Source: Microbacterium hatanonis (GTDB lineage: Bacteria; Actinomycetota; Actinomycetes; Actinomycetales; Microbacteriaceae). From it: a stretch of DNA of 64,000 nt. The DNA lies in assembly GCF_008017415.1 (NCBI RefSeq), contig NZ_VRSV01000002.1, positions 62,001 to 126,000 of the forward strand, given 5' to 3'. Below are positions 46,911-54,947 of the stretch, in pieces. The notes under the pieces were generated by a model. The model was not told the DNA's origin. It saw only the letters and a program-made list of their open reading frames with translations, and made no database searches. Each line of letters begins with the position of its first letter. The stretch's first letter is position 1. Position numbers and translations under genes: made by a program.

Positions 46911-46934
46911 CCAACTTAGGGTGGGCTAAGTTGG
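46911..46934 (+). promoter_or_regulatory. Palindromic operator/promoter before the ECF ATPase gene
   Basis: Inverted repeat CCAACTTAG / CTAAGTTGG (46911-46919 and 46926-46934) with a 6-base centre GGTGGG. The right arm contains TAAGTT (46927-46932), a possible -10 exactly 6 bases before the ATG at 46939; TAGGGT (46917-46922) is an alternative. Thus a dimeric regulator could sit on an internal promoter, or the RNA hairpin could mask the start. Confidence 0.5.
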
Positions 46935-46938
46935 ACGG

Positions 46939-48726
46939 ATGACGTCCGCCCCCCTCTTGCGCGTGCGCGGGGTCGGCATCACCCACGACGAGGCGCAGAC
47001 ACCCACGCCCGCCGACGTCACGTTCGACGTCGCGCCGGGCGAGGTCGTGCTCCTGCTCGGGCCGAGCGGCTCGGGCAAATCGACGCTCGCCCTCGCTCTG
47101 AACGGGCTGATCCCTCAGGCGGTCCCCGCGACCGTCGTCGGGACGGTGCGGGTCGGAGACGCGGATGCGGCGACCACCCCCGTGGCGGAGCTCAGCACGC
47201 GAGTGGCCATGGTGTTCCAAGACCCCGATGCTCAGCTCGTCACGGGCACCGTGCTCGACGAGGTGGCCTTCGGGCCGGAGAACCTGCGACTGCCGGTCGA
47301 CGAGGTGCTCGCGCGCGCCGAGACGGCGCTCCGGCGCGTCGGACTCTGGCACCGCCGCGCCGACAACCCCGACCTGCTGTCGGGCGGCGGGCGCCAGCGC
47401 CTCGCGATCGCCTGCGCACTGGCGATGGGCTCGCCCCTCCTCGTGCTCGACGAGCCGACGGCGAACCTCGATCCCCGTGGCATCGAAGAGGTCTACGCGG
47501 CGCTCTCAGAGCTCGTCGCCGAGGGCGACCGCGCGATCGTGCTCGTCGAGCACAACCTCGACGCCGCCGTCGGGCTCGTCGACCGGGTCGTGGTGATCGA
47601 CGCCCGGGGAACCCTCGTCATGGACGACACCGTCGACGCCGTGATGCGCGGCCGCGCCGACGAGCTGCTCGCGCTCGGAGTGTGGCTGCCGACATCCGCG
47701 CTGGCCGCGATGCGCCTGCGCCGAGCCGGGATGTCGCTCGATCCCCTGCCCCTGACCCCCGCCGAGCTGCACGCGGCGCTCGAGGCCGAACCGTCGACGG
47801 AGGCGCCCGCCGAGATCGGTGGAATCGGCGAGAACAGGCAACCCGCAGCCGCACGCGCACCGATCACGGCCGATTCCACCGATTCGGGTGGAGCTCGAGA
47901 GGCTGCGTCGACCGCAGCATCCGCCCCGGTGATCCGAGTGCGCGGGCTCACGCTGACACGCGGGCGCACCCCCGTGCTGCACGACGTCGATCTCGACATC
48001 GCCGCCGGCGAGTTCGTCGCGGTCGTCGGCGCGAACGGCGCCGGCAAGACGAGCCTCGTGCAGGCGCTCGCGGGAGTCGTGCGACCGCCCCGCGGCACGG
48101 TCGAGGTCGACGGGCTCGATGTGCACCGCACCGACGCGCGCACTCTCGCCGCCTCGGTCGGATTCGTCTTCCAGAACCCCGAGCACCAGTTCGTGGCGAA
48201 TTCGGCCTTCGACGAGCTCGCCCACGGACTCCGGATGCAGCGGCTCCCCGACGACGAGGTGCACCGCCGCGTCGACGACATGCTCGAGCGCTTCGGGCTG
48301 GCGCACCGCGCGGACGCGCACCCGTTCCTCCTGTCGGGAGGACAGAAGCGGCGACTGTCGGTCGGCACGGCGCTGATCGGCGGCGCACGCATCCTGGTGC
48401 TCGACGAGCCGACGTTCGGCCAGGACCGCGCCCGCGCCGACGAACTGCTGTCGCTGCTGAAGGGGCTCCACGCGGAGGGCACCACGGTCGTCGTGGTGAC
48501 GCACGACATGCAGCTCGTGACCGACTACGCCGAGCGCACGGTGGTCGTCTCCGACGGACGCATCGTCACGGCGGCGCCGACCGCGGCCGTGTTCGCCGAC
48601 GATGCGCTCATCGAACGCGCGGGGCTGCGTCCGCCGCCGCTGCGGCGAGCGCTCCGCGGGCTGACGCACCATCCGTCGCTGTCGTCCGTGGCACGCATCG
48701 CCGACCTTCCCGGGGGCCCGGGGTGA
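46939..48726 (+). CDS. ECF transporter ATPase, two ATP-binding domains fused (YkoD/EcfA1A2 type)
   Basis: 595 residues with two ABC cassettes. The first has Walker A LGPSGSGKST, Q-loop VFQDPDAQLVTG, signature LLSGGGRQRLA and Walker B LLVLDEPTANLDP. After a linker, the second has GANGAGKTSL, VFQNPEHQFV, LSGGQKRRLS and ILVLDEPTFGQD. The Q-loop x-Q-N/D-P-x-x-Q form is typical of ECF ATPases. It powers vitamin uptake with the T component whose gene overlaps its 3' end by 4 bp. Confidence 0.95.
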   Translation: MTSAPLLRVRGVGITHDEAQTPTPADVTFDVAPGEVVLLLGPSGSGKSTLALALNGLIPQAVPATVVGTVRVGDADAATTPVAELSTRVAMVFQDPDAQLVTGTVLDEVAFGPENLRLPVDEVLARAETALRRVGLWHRRADNPDLLSGGGRQRLAIACALAMGSPLLVLDEPTANLDPRGIEEVYAALSELVAEGDRAIVLVEHNLDAAVGLVDRVVVIDARGTLVMDDTVDAVMRGRADELLALGVWLPTSALAAMRLRRAGMSLDPLPLTPAELHAALEAEPSTEAPAEIGGIGENRQPAAARAPITADSTDSGGAREAASTAASAPVIRVRGLTLTRGRTPVLHDVDLDIAAGEFVAVVGANGAGKTSLVQALAGVVRPPRGTVEVDGLDVHRTDARTLAASVGFVFQNPEHQFVANSAFDELAHGLRMQRLPDDEVHRRVDDMLERFGLAHRADAHPFLLSGGQKRRLSVGTALIGGARILVLDEPTFGQDRARADELLSLLKGLHAEGTTVVVVTHDMQLVTDYAERTVVVSDGRIVTAAPTAAVFADDALIERAGLRPPPLRRALRGLTHHPSLSSVARIADLPGGPG

Positions 48727-49529
48727 CCGTCGCCATCGACCCGTACGCCGAGGCCGCGCCCTCCCGCGGGCTGCGCTTCCTTCCGGCGCTGAACCCGCTC
48801 GCGAAGATCGCCGCGCCCCTTCCCGCGATGATCGCGCTGGTGTTCGCTCGGGATCTCGTCACACCGCTGTCGTTCCTCGTGCTGGCGTATGCCGTGCTGC
48901 TGGTGGGCGCCCGGCTGAGCGGGCGGATGCTGGGGCTGCTCGCCCTGGCCATCCCCGCGTCCGTGCTCGTGATCGGCCTCGGATTCTCGGTCTGGGCAGA
49001 CGCGGCGCGCGTCGACCAGTCGGTGGCCGTACTGCAGCTCGGCGGGTGGACGCTGTACGGCGGAGCTCTCGCGACCGGGTTCTCGACGGCGCTGCGGCTC
49101 GGCGCGATCGTCTCCCTCGCGCTCGTCGGAGGGCTCACCACGACCGGCCCCGACCTGGTGCGCTCGCTCGTGCAGCAGCTGCGCGTGCCCTACCGGATCG
49201 GGTACACCGCACTGGCCGCTTTCCGCTTCGTGCCGAGGTTCGGGCACGAGCTGGAGATCATCCGCCAGGCGCATCGTGTGCGGGGAGCGCACGGCGGCCG
49301 AGGGCCGCTCGCCGCCGCCGCACGCTGGGGAGGTTATGTCGTGCCGCTGCTGGCCGGAGCGATCCGGCACGCCGAGCGGGTCGCGCTCGCCATGGACGCC
49401 CGGGCCTTCGGCGCGCACCCCACCCGCACCGAGCGGCATCTCGTGCCGTTCCGCGCGCGAGACGCGGTGTTCGTCGTGGCGTTCTGGACAGCATCCGCCG
49501 CCCTCTTCCTGCTCGCCGGATCGTGGTGA
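48723..49529 (+). CDS. ECF transporter T component (EcfT/CbiQ family)
   Basis: 268 residues from GTG 48723. Membrane helices occupy the N-terminal half and the C-terminus; the coupling region contains RQAHRVRGAHG and AMDARAFGAHPTRT, the Ala-Arg-Gly-type motifs that dock onto the ATPases. It transmits ATP-driven movement to the S components. Overlaps the ATPase gene by 4 bp; 28 bp before the second S gene. Confidence 0.93.
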   Translation: MTVAIDPYAEAAPSRGLRFLPALNPLAKIAAPLPAMIALVFARDLVTPLSFLVLAYAVLLVGARLSGRMLGLLALAIPASVLVIGLGFSVWADAARVDQSVAVLQLGGWTLYGGALATGFSTALRLGAIVSLALVGGLTTTGPDLVRSLVQQLRVPYRIGYTALAAFRFVPRFGHELEIIRQAHRVRGAHGGRGPLAAAARWGGYVVPLLAGAIRHAERVALAMDARAFGAHPTRTERHLVPFRARDAVFVVAFWTASAALFLLAGSW

Positions 49530-49557
49530 GTCGTCCCGTCTTCATGAAGGAGCATCC

Positions 49558-50115
49558 ATGTCGAGAGTGTCCACCGCGTACCTGCTGACCTGCGCCGCCA
49601 TCGGCGTCGCAGGCGGCATCCTGCTCCTCGGCGCCAACTGGGTCTCGACGGCGCTGTTCGCGACCGTGCCGTTCATCTCGGTCATCCTCATCGGGCTCTG
49701 GCTGCTTCCCGCGGTCGTGGGCATGCGCCTCCTCGAGCGCCCCCTCGCGGCCCTCCTCGTCGGCCTCATCTCGGGCCTGGTGCTCGTGCCCTTCTCGGGC
49801 TACGGATTCGGCAGCGTCGCGACGAACCTCTGGTACGCCGCCTTCGTGGAGCTGCCGTTCCTCCTCGTGCTCTACCGGTTCTGGTCGAGGTGGCAGTACT
49901 TCGCCGGCGCCGTCGTGGTCGGCGCCGTCTACCCCGTCCTCGCGTCCGCCACCTTCGATCTCTTCTCCTTCCCGTGGTGGGGCCAGTCGCTGTTCTTCGT
50001 GCTCACGCTCGTCAGTTCGATCGGCGGCGTCGCGCTCGGCATCGCGATCGCCGACCGACTCCGGCGCACCGGAGTCGCCCGTATTGCTCGCCGCCGCCCG
50101 CCGGTGCGGGCCTGA
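49558..50115 (+). CDS. ECF transporter S component 2 (YkoE-like paralogue)
   Basis: 185 residues, about six membrane helices (YLLTCAAIGVAGGILLLGAN, ISVILIGLWLLPAVVGMRLL, and others). The start ATG has AAGGAG upstream. It is a diverged paralogue of the S component at 46345, so one module seems to serve two substrates or a two-subunit S component. A typical six-helix S fold with basic tail (ARRRPP). Specificity cannot be read from sequence. Confidence 0.85.
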   Translation: MSRVSTAYLLTCAAIGVAGGILLLGANWVSTALFATVPFISVILIGLWLLPAVVGMRLLERPLAALLVGLISGLVLVPFSGYGFGSVATNLWYAAFVELPFLLVLYRFWSRWQYFAGAVVVGAVYPVLASATFDLFSFPWWGQSLFFVLTLVSSIGGVALGIAIADRLRRTGVARIARRRPPVRA

Positions 50116-50136
50116 GCGGTCGCCACGACCTCTGCA

Positions 50137-50142
50137 TAGACT
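50137..50142 (+). promoter_or_regulatory. -10 box of the LCP gene
   Basis: TAGACT about 25 bases upstream of the LCP start, followed by a short leader with GAGGGG. Confidence 0.4.
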
Positions 50143-50166
50143 CGTTCGAGACCGACGAGGGGAACC

Positions 50167-51429
50167 ATGGCCCGACGACGCAAGACCGTGGCGCAGCACG
50201 CGCGCCTCGGATCGCCGAGCGCCCTACGCCAACTCACGACGCTGGTCGCGGTGGCGGTCGCCGTGGTTCTGGTCTCCATCGCGGGCACCGCTGCCTACAC
50301 GGCCTACGACCTCACCACCAGCTTCACCCAGGGCGCGGTCGAGACCGAGCAGGATTCTCCGATCCCGCCCGACATCGGTGAGATCGAGGGAGGCGTCAAC
50401 CTCCTCGTCACGGGGATCGACGAGTGCGAGGAGAAGTATCGCGAACTGTTCGGCGCGCGGTGCGACGGCCCCGATGCCGAGACCCAGCTCAACGATGTGA
50501 ACATGCTGCTGCACATCTCCGACGATCCGCGTCGGGTCACAGTGATCTCGTTCCCGCGCGACCTGATCTTCTCGGCACCGGGATGCACGCGCAACGACGG
50601 CACGACGTGGCAGGGCGGACGCATCCAGATCAATGAGACGTACGAGCTCGGCGGACTGAACTGCGTGATCGATTCCATCGAGGGTCTGAGCGGTCAGCAG
50701 ATCCAGTTCGCCGCGACCGTGACCTTCGGCGGCGTCATCGAGATCACCGACGCGATCGGGGGCGTGGAGATCTGCCTCGACAAGGGCATGCGCGACTCGA
50801 ATACGGGAATCGACTGGCCCGCCGGCAATCGCACGGTGCAGGGGATCGACGCGCTGCAGTTCCTGCGCACCCGCTACGGCGTGGGCGGCAGCGACCTCGC
50901 CCGCATCAGCAACCAGCAGCAGTACATGTCGAAGCTCGCCCGCAAACTTGTCAGCGACGACGTGCTCACGAACCCCGCGACCCTCTACCGCCTCGCCTCA
51001 TCGACGTTGCGGAGCGTCACCCCGACCGACACCCTCACGAACCCGATCACGCTGGTGCAGATCGCCCTCGCCGTGAAGGACGTACCGTTCGAGGACATCG
51101 TGTTCGTGCAGTATCCGTCGGTGACGGCTGCCGGAGACACCAACCGTGTCGAGCCGAACACCTCCGCGGCGACGCAGCTCTGGGAGGCGATCGAACAGAA
51201 CCGCCCGCTCGAACTGACAGGAGACGTGGGCGCCAACGGCGGGGTCGTCGAGGTCACGCCCGAGCCCACCGTTCCCGAAGAGACGTCCGATCCGCCGCAG
51301 ACGCCCGATCCCGCCCAGACGCCCGACGACGCCGCCGCCACTCCCGGCGACGTGGCGACGCTGCCGCCCAGCATCACCGGCTCGACCGCCGCACAGGACA
51401 CCTGCTCGTCGGGGAATCTCCGCCAGTAG
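50167..51429 (+). CDS. LytR-CpsA-Psr (LCP) family cell-wall glycopolymer ligase
   Basis: 420 residues. Short basic cytoplasmic N-terminus, a membrane helix (TLVAVAVAVVLVSIAGTAAY), then an extracellular LCP domain with NLLVTGID, the ND-x-NMLLHISDD metal/phosphate site, VISFPRDLIFSAPGC, and the ALQFLRTRYGVGGSDLARISNQQQ motif with the catalytic Arg residues. A Pro/Thr/Asp-rich C-terminal tail follows. It should transfer lipid-linked glycopolymers (teichoic-acid or arabinogalactan-like) to peptidoglycan. The extra Cys residues in the domain are as in other actinobacterial LCPs. Confidence 0.95.
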   Translation: MARRRKTVAQHARLGSPSALRQLTTLVAVAVAVVLVSIAGTAAYTAYDLTTSFTQGAVETEQDSPIPPDIGEIEGGVNLLVTGIDECEEKYRELFGARCDGPDAETQLNDVNMLLHISDDPRRVTVISFPRDLIFSAPGCTRNDGTTWQGGRIQINETYELGGLNCVIDSIEGLSGQQIQFAATVTFGGVIEITDAIGGVEICLDKGMRDSNTGIDWPAGNRTVQGIDALQFLRTRYGVGGSDLARISNQQQYMSKLARKLVSDDVLTNPATLYRLASSTLRSVTPTDTLTNPITLVQIALAVKDVPFEDIVFVQYPSVTAAGDTNRVEPNTSAATQLWEAIEQNRPLELTGDVGANGGVVEVTPEPTVPEETSDPPQTPDPAQTPDDAAATPGDVATLPPSITGSTAAQDTCSSGNLRQ

Positions 51430-51440
51430 GCATTGCTCGA

Positions 51441-51528
51441 GCCGTCGACCCCGCATGCTTTCGCCGAGCCGACACGCGGTCGGCGCCGATAGCGTACTGG
51501 CTCGGCGAGTGCGTACGGGCTCGACGGC
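51441..51528. terminator. Nested hairpin between convergent genes (LCP / carboxypeptidase)
   Basis: Outer arms GCCGTCGA / TCGACGGC (51441-51448, 51521-51528) and inner perfect 10-base arms TCGCCGAGCC / GGCTCGGCGA (51461-51470, 51499-51508). The architecture matches the nested palindromes elsewhere although the sequence differs. As a bidirectional terminator it would serve both convergent genes. Confidence 0.6.
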
Positions 51529-51568
51529 GGGGAAGCGCGCAGGAGGACGGGGCTCGGCCGGGGCGGGC

Positions 51569-52642
51569 TCAGCTCGCGTAGCCGGGGGCGGCGGGGAGGC
51601 CGAAGAACTCCTCGAGCGTCGTCCAGCCGCCGTCGTGGTACGCCCGGGCGAGCTCGGGGCCGACGTACCGCAGGTGCCACGGCTCGGGGAGATAGCCGGT
51701 GACGTCGGTGCGCCCGTCGAGGTAACGCACGATCCAGCCGTGCTCCCACGCGTGCTCGGCGACCCACGCGCCCTGCGGGGTCGCAGCGAGGTCGTCGAGC
51801 GAGCCGCATCCCGACGTGCCGCACGCCACGACGTCGGCACCGAGGCCCGACTGGTGCTCGCTGAAACCGGGCCGCGCGCTGACGAGGTCGGCGCCGGCGA
51901 CACCACGGTCGCTGACGTGGCCGCGGTAGGTGGACTGCTGCGTCGAGTAGGAGCGGTAGCCGCTCTCCATCGCGAGATCGCCCACGCCCGCGTCACGAGC
52001 GGCGCCCACCATCGCCGACAGGGCGGTCGCCGCATCCGTCCGCAACTCTCCGCCGGAGAGGCTCTTCACTCCCTCGGGGAGGGCCAGGGGCGACGGGCCG
52101 AAGTCGATCGGCGAGAACGGCCGCTGCTTGTTGACGACGACCCAGGTGCGGTTCGGGTCGCCGAGCGGGATGCACGGCGCCGCGCCCGCAGCAACCGCCG
52201 AGCGGAAAGCCTCGGCGCCGCCCGCAGCGGCGATCACCGCAGCGTCGTCTCCGGAGGCGAGCACCTCGGCGAACGCCGGGTCATCGCAGAGGGCGCCGCC
52301 GGCGGCGGTGGCGTTCATCGTCGGCGACGGGAGCCCTTCGACGGGCATCGCCTGGATCATCGCGTCGATGCTCGGCGAGGGTTCGCTCGGGGTGGAGAGA
52401 CGGTCCGGCGCGGAGACGGGCGCGCCCTCGGTGAGCACCCCTCCCGCGACCGCGGCGGTGACCGCCCCCGCCCCGCCGAAGAGCAGCGCGCCGGAGGCCG
52501 CCACGGCGAAGATCGCCCGCAGGCGCGCGGCTCGGCGGCCCCGCGCATGTCGAGCCAGGGTGCGCGGCGGGCTGGACGCGCGCTCGGCCGCCACACGCGC
52601 CTCTCGGCGCGTGCGGGGGGAGAACGGGCCGGGTTCCGTCAC
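51569..52642 (-). CDS. D-alanyl-D-alanine carboxypeptidase, peptidase M15/VanY family
   Basis: 357 residues from GTG 52640-52642. Basic N-terminus and one membrane anchor (ARLRAIFAVAASGALLFGGA), a Pro/Ser linker, then a VanY-type zinc peptidase domain: ESGYRSYSTQQSTY, the zinc-binding SEHQSGLGAD (His and Asp) and EPWHLRYVG (second His and catalytic Glu). It trims the terminal D-Ala of peptidoglycan stem peptides outside the cell. The exact start is uncertain because the ribosome site (GGGGA) is very close to the GTG. Confidence 0.92.
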   Translation of the reverse strand: MTEPGPFSPRTRREARVAAERASSPPRTLARHARGRRAARLRAIFAVAASGALLFGGAGAVTAAVAGGVLTEGAPVSAPDRLSTPSEPSPSIDAMIQAMPVEGLPSPTMNATAAGGALCDDPAFAEVLASGDDAAVIAAAGGAEAFRSAVAAGAAPCIPLGDPNRTWVVVNKQRPFSPIDFGPSPLALPEGVKSLSGGELRTDAATALSAMVGAARDAGVGDLAMESGYRSYSTQQSTYRGHVSDRGVAGADLVSARPGFSEHQSGLGADVVACGTSGCGSLDDLAATPQGAWVAEHAWEHGWIVRYLDGRTDVTGYLPEPWHLRYVGPELARAYHDGGWTTLEEFFGLPAAPGYAS

Positions 52643-52750
52643 GTCCCCATTGTCGCCGATGGGCCGGAGCGAAACGAGGGAGCGGCGCGCCCTTCGAGAC
52701 TGCGTCGCCACAGGCTTGCTTAACATTCGTATTTCTGTTCCCATGGAAAC

Positions 52751-54850
52751 ATGAGATGGCAGGGACAACAGCTGGGCGTGACGGATGCTGCGGCCCTGCC
52801 CGGTCTCGAGCGCATGGACGGCCTCGTGCGATCGGTCACCACTCCGGAGTTCGCCGGCATGACCTTCCACGAGGTGCTCGCGAAGACGGCGCTCAACCGC
52901 GTTCCGGGCGCGTCGGCGATGCCCTTCGACTGGACGGTGAACCCGTATCGGGGGTGCAGCCATGCGTGCACGTATTGCCTTTCACCCGACACCCTGATCC
53001 TCATGGCCGACGGACGGCAACGCCCAATGTCCGGCCTGCGTCCGGGCGACGAGATCATCGGAACCGAGCGATCGGGCTCGTACCGGCGATATGTCCGCAC
53101 GACCGTGAGGGCGACCTGGACCACGCGCAAGCGCGCCCATCGGGTGACACTGGCAGACGGCACCGAGATCGTCGCAAGCGGCGACCACCGCTTCCTCAGC
53201 GAGAGGGGCTGGAAATACGTCACCGGCACGATGGCAGGAGCCGCCCGGCGCCCCTACCTGACACCGCAGAACCGGCTGCAGGGATTCGGCATCGGCGGCC
53301 CCCCGATGATCGATCCGCCTCTCGGAGAAGACTTCCGCCGTGGATACCTGGCGGGGATGATCCGCGGCGACGGGATGATCTTCCACCGCACCTACGACGA
53401 CGGACGCCGCGTGCGGACGGTGCATCGCTTCCGCCTCGCTCTCGCCGACACCGAAGCACTCGACCGCACCCGCACGTTGCTCGCCGCCGAGGGGATCGCG
53501 ACGAATACCCGCCCGTTCGGCGAGGCTACTTCCACGAGACAGGAGATCACCGCGCTCCACACGGCGAAGGGCGGGGATATTCGGCGGCTCGAGAGCCTCG
53601 TGTCCGAACCTGCGCTGCGCTCGAAGGACTGGCATGCCGGCTACCTGAGCGGCATGTTCGACGCGGAAGGCTCATGCTCACGTGGCATCCTCCGGATCTC
53701 GAACAAGGACGCAGACGTGCTGCGGATGCTGCGCGAAGCCCTCACCGCGTTCGACTTCCCGTACGTGCAGGAGCCGCCGAGGGAGAACGGGGTATCCACG
53801 ATCCGTCTGCGGGGAGGCCTCCCCGTCCGCCAACGATTCTTCTCGGTCACCGCCCCGTCGATCACTCGCAAGCTCGACATTGTCGGAACCGCTGTCAAGA
53901 CGTTCAGCGACCTCCGAGTGACCGGCATCGAAGACCTTGGCACCGAGATCGACATGATCGACATCACTACCGGGACCGGTGACTTCGTCGCCAACGGAGT
54001 GATCAGCCACAACTGCTTCGCACGCGGCACGCACGAGTACCTCGATCTCGATGCGGGCAACGACTTCGACAACCAGATCGTCGTGAAGGTGAACGTCGCC
54101 GAGGTGCTGCGCAAGGAGCTTCGGCGCGGCTCGTGGGCCCGGGAGCCCGTGATGCTCGGCACGAACACCGACCCCTATCAGCGCGCCGAGGGTCGGTACC
54201 GGCTGATGCCGCAGATCGCTTCGGCGCTCACCGAGACGGGCACGCCGTTCTCGATCCTCACGAAGGGCTCGCTCCTGCGGCGCGACCTTCCGCTGCTGGC
54301 GGAGGCCGCCGCATCCGTACGAGTGTCGCTCGCGATGTCGATCGGGGTGTTCGACGACGCGCTGCAGCACTCGATCGAACCGGGGACCCCCAGCGCACAG
54401 GCGCGACTCGACACCGTGCGGGCGGCGACCGAGCTGGGCTTCCGGGTGACGGTGTTCCTCATGCCGGTGATCCCGCACCTGACCGACTCGATCGCGGCGC
54501 TCGACGACGCGCTGCGGCGCATCAGCGAGGCCGGGGCCGTGCGAGTCGTCTACGGCGCGCTGCACCTGCGTCCGGGCGTCAAACCGTGGTTCTTCGAGTG
54601 GCTCGAGCGGGAGCACCCCGAACTCGTGTCGTCGTACCGCGGTCTGTACCCGGGCGTCTCCACGTCGGCGCCCAAGGCCTACCGCACCTGGCTGTCGAAG
54701 CGGGTGCGGCCTCTGCTGCGGATGCACCGCCTCGACGGTCACGACGAGGACGACCATCCGCGCGGCCGACCGCAGCCGGGCCTCGCCGCCCGCACGCCGC
54801 TCGCGACGCCGACCGTGCGACCCGCGGTCGCTCCGGCGACCCTGTTCTGA
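52751..54850 (+). CDS. Rv2578c-family radical SAM protein interrupted by an intein
   Basis: 699-residue precursor; 353 residues remain after splicing. The host protein is a radical SAM enzyme: NPYRGCSHACTYC is the start of the CxxxCxxC iron-sulphur motif (C69, C73). The third cysteine is supplied by the first residue after the intein (Cys-FARGTHEYLD), so an intact cluster site exists only after splicing. The rest (VMLGTNTDPYQRAEGRYRLM, FRVTVFLMPVIPHLTDS) is typical of the SplB/Rv2578c group, whose reaction is unknown. ATG 52751 chosen by family N-terminus. The gene stands alone, convergent with a DEAD-box helicase gene. Confidence 0.93.
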   Translation: MRWQGQQLGVTDAAALPGLERMDGLVRSVTTPEFAGMTFHEVLAKTALNRVPGASAMPFDWTVNPYRGCSHACTYCLSPDTLILMADGRQRPMSGLRPGDEIIGTERSGSYRRYVRTTVRATWTTRKRAHRVTLADGTEIVASGDHRFLSERGWKYVTGTMAGAARRPYLTPQNRLQGFGIGGPPMIDPPLGEDFRRGYLAGMIRGDGMIFHRTYDDGRRVRTVHRFRLALADTEALDRTRTLLAAEGIATNTRPFGEATSTRQEITALHTAKGGDIRRLESLVSEPALRSKDWHAGYLSGMFDAEGSCSRGILRISNKDADVLRMLREALTAFDFPYVQEPPRENGVSTIRLRGGLPVRQRFFSVTAPSITRKLDIVGTAVKTFSDLRVTGIEDLGTEIDMIDITTGTGDFVANGVISHNCFARGTHEYLDLDAGNDFDNQIVVKVNVAEVLRKELRRGSWAREPVMLGTNTDPYQRAEGRYRLMPQIASALTETGTPFSILTKGSLLRRDLPLLAEAAASVRVSLAMSIGVFDDALQHSIEPGTPSAQARLDTVRAATELGFRVTVFLMPVIPHLTDSIAALDDALRRISEAGAVRVVYGALHLRPGVKPWFFEWLEREHPELVSSYRGLYPGVSTSAPKAYRTWLSKRVRPLLRMHRLDGHDEDDHPRGRPQPGLAARTPLATPTVRPAVAPATLF
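52976..54013 (+). mobile_element. Intein with LAGLIDADG homing-endonuclease domain (346 aa)
   Basis: An in-frame insertion of 346 codons bounded by Cys1 (CLSPDTLILMADG, splicing block A) and the C-terminal block VANGVISHN followed by Cys+1. Block B is IVASGDHRFLSERGW; block F is DMIDITTGTGDFVANG. The centre has two LAGLIDADG helices, GYLAGMIRGDG and GYLSGMFDAEG, both keeping the acidic catalytic residue, so the homing endonuclease may still be active. All residues needed for standard Cys1/Asn-Cys+1 splicing are present. GC content looks a little lower than in the flanking exteins. Confidence 0.93.
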
Positions 54851-54864
54851 CCCTCCCGCGCCGG

Positions 54865-54938
54865 CCGGTTCGGGGCGCAAAAATCGGGTGGGGGCGCGGA
54901 ATTCCACGCCCCCACCCGAAGAATGCGCCCCGAACCGG
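54865..54938. terminator. Nested perfect hairpin between convergent genes (radical SAM / helicase)
   Basis: Perfect 15-base outer arms (54865-54879, 54924-54938) and perfect 13-base inner arms (54884-54896, 54907-54919) around a loop with GGAATTCC. It lies within 15 bp of both stop codons, which suits a bidirectional terminator. Same two-storey design as the palindromes at 24339, 27371 and 46226. Confidence 0.75.
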
Positions 54939-54947
54939 GGCGGGGTG

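Noticed and set aside
46911..46934. Rho-independent terminator before the ECF ATPase gene
   Set aside because: The palindrome ends 4 bases before a start codon and overlaps a -10-like box, so an operator or promoter role is more likely.
52976..54013. Reading the insertion in the radical SAM gene as an independent endonuclease gene or frameshifted pseudogene
   Set aside because: The frame is continuous across both junctions and has complete N- and C-terminal splicing motifs, so it is an intein.
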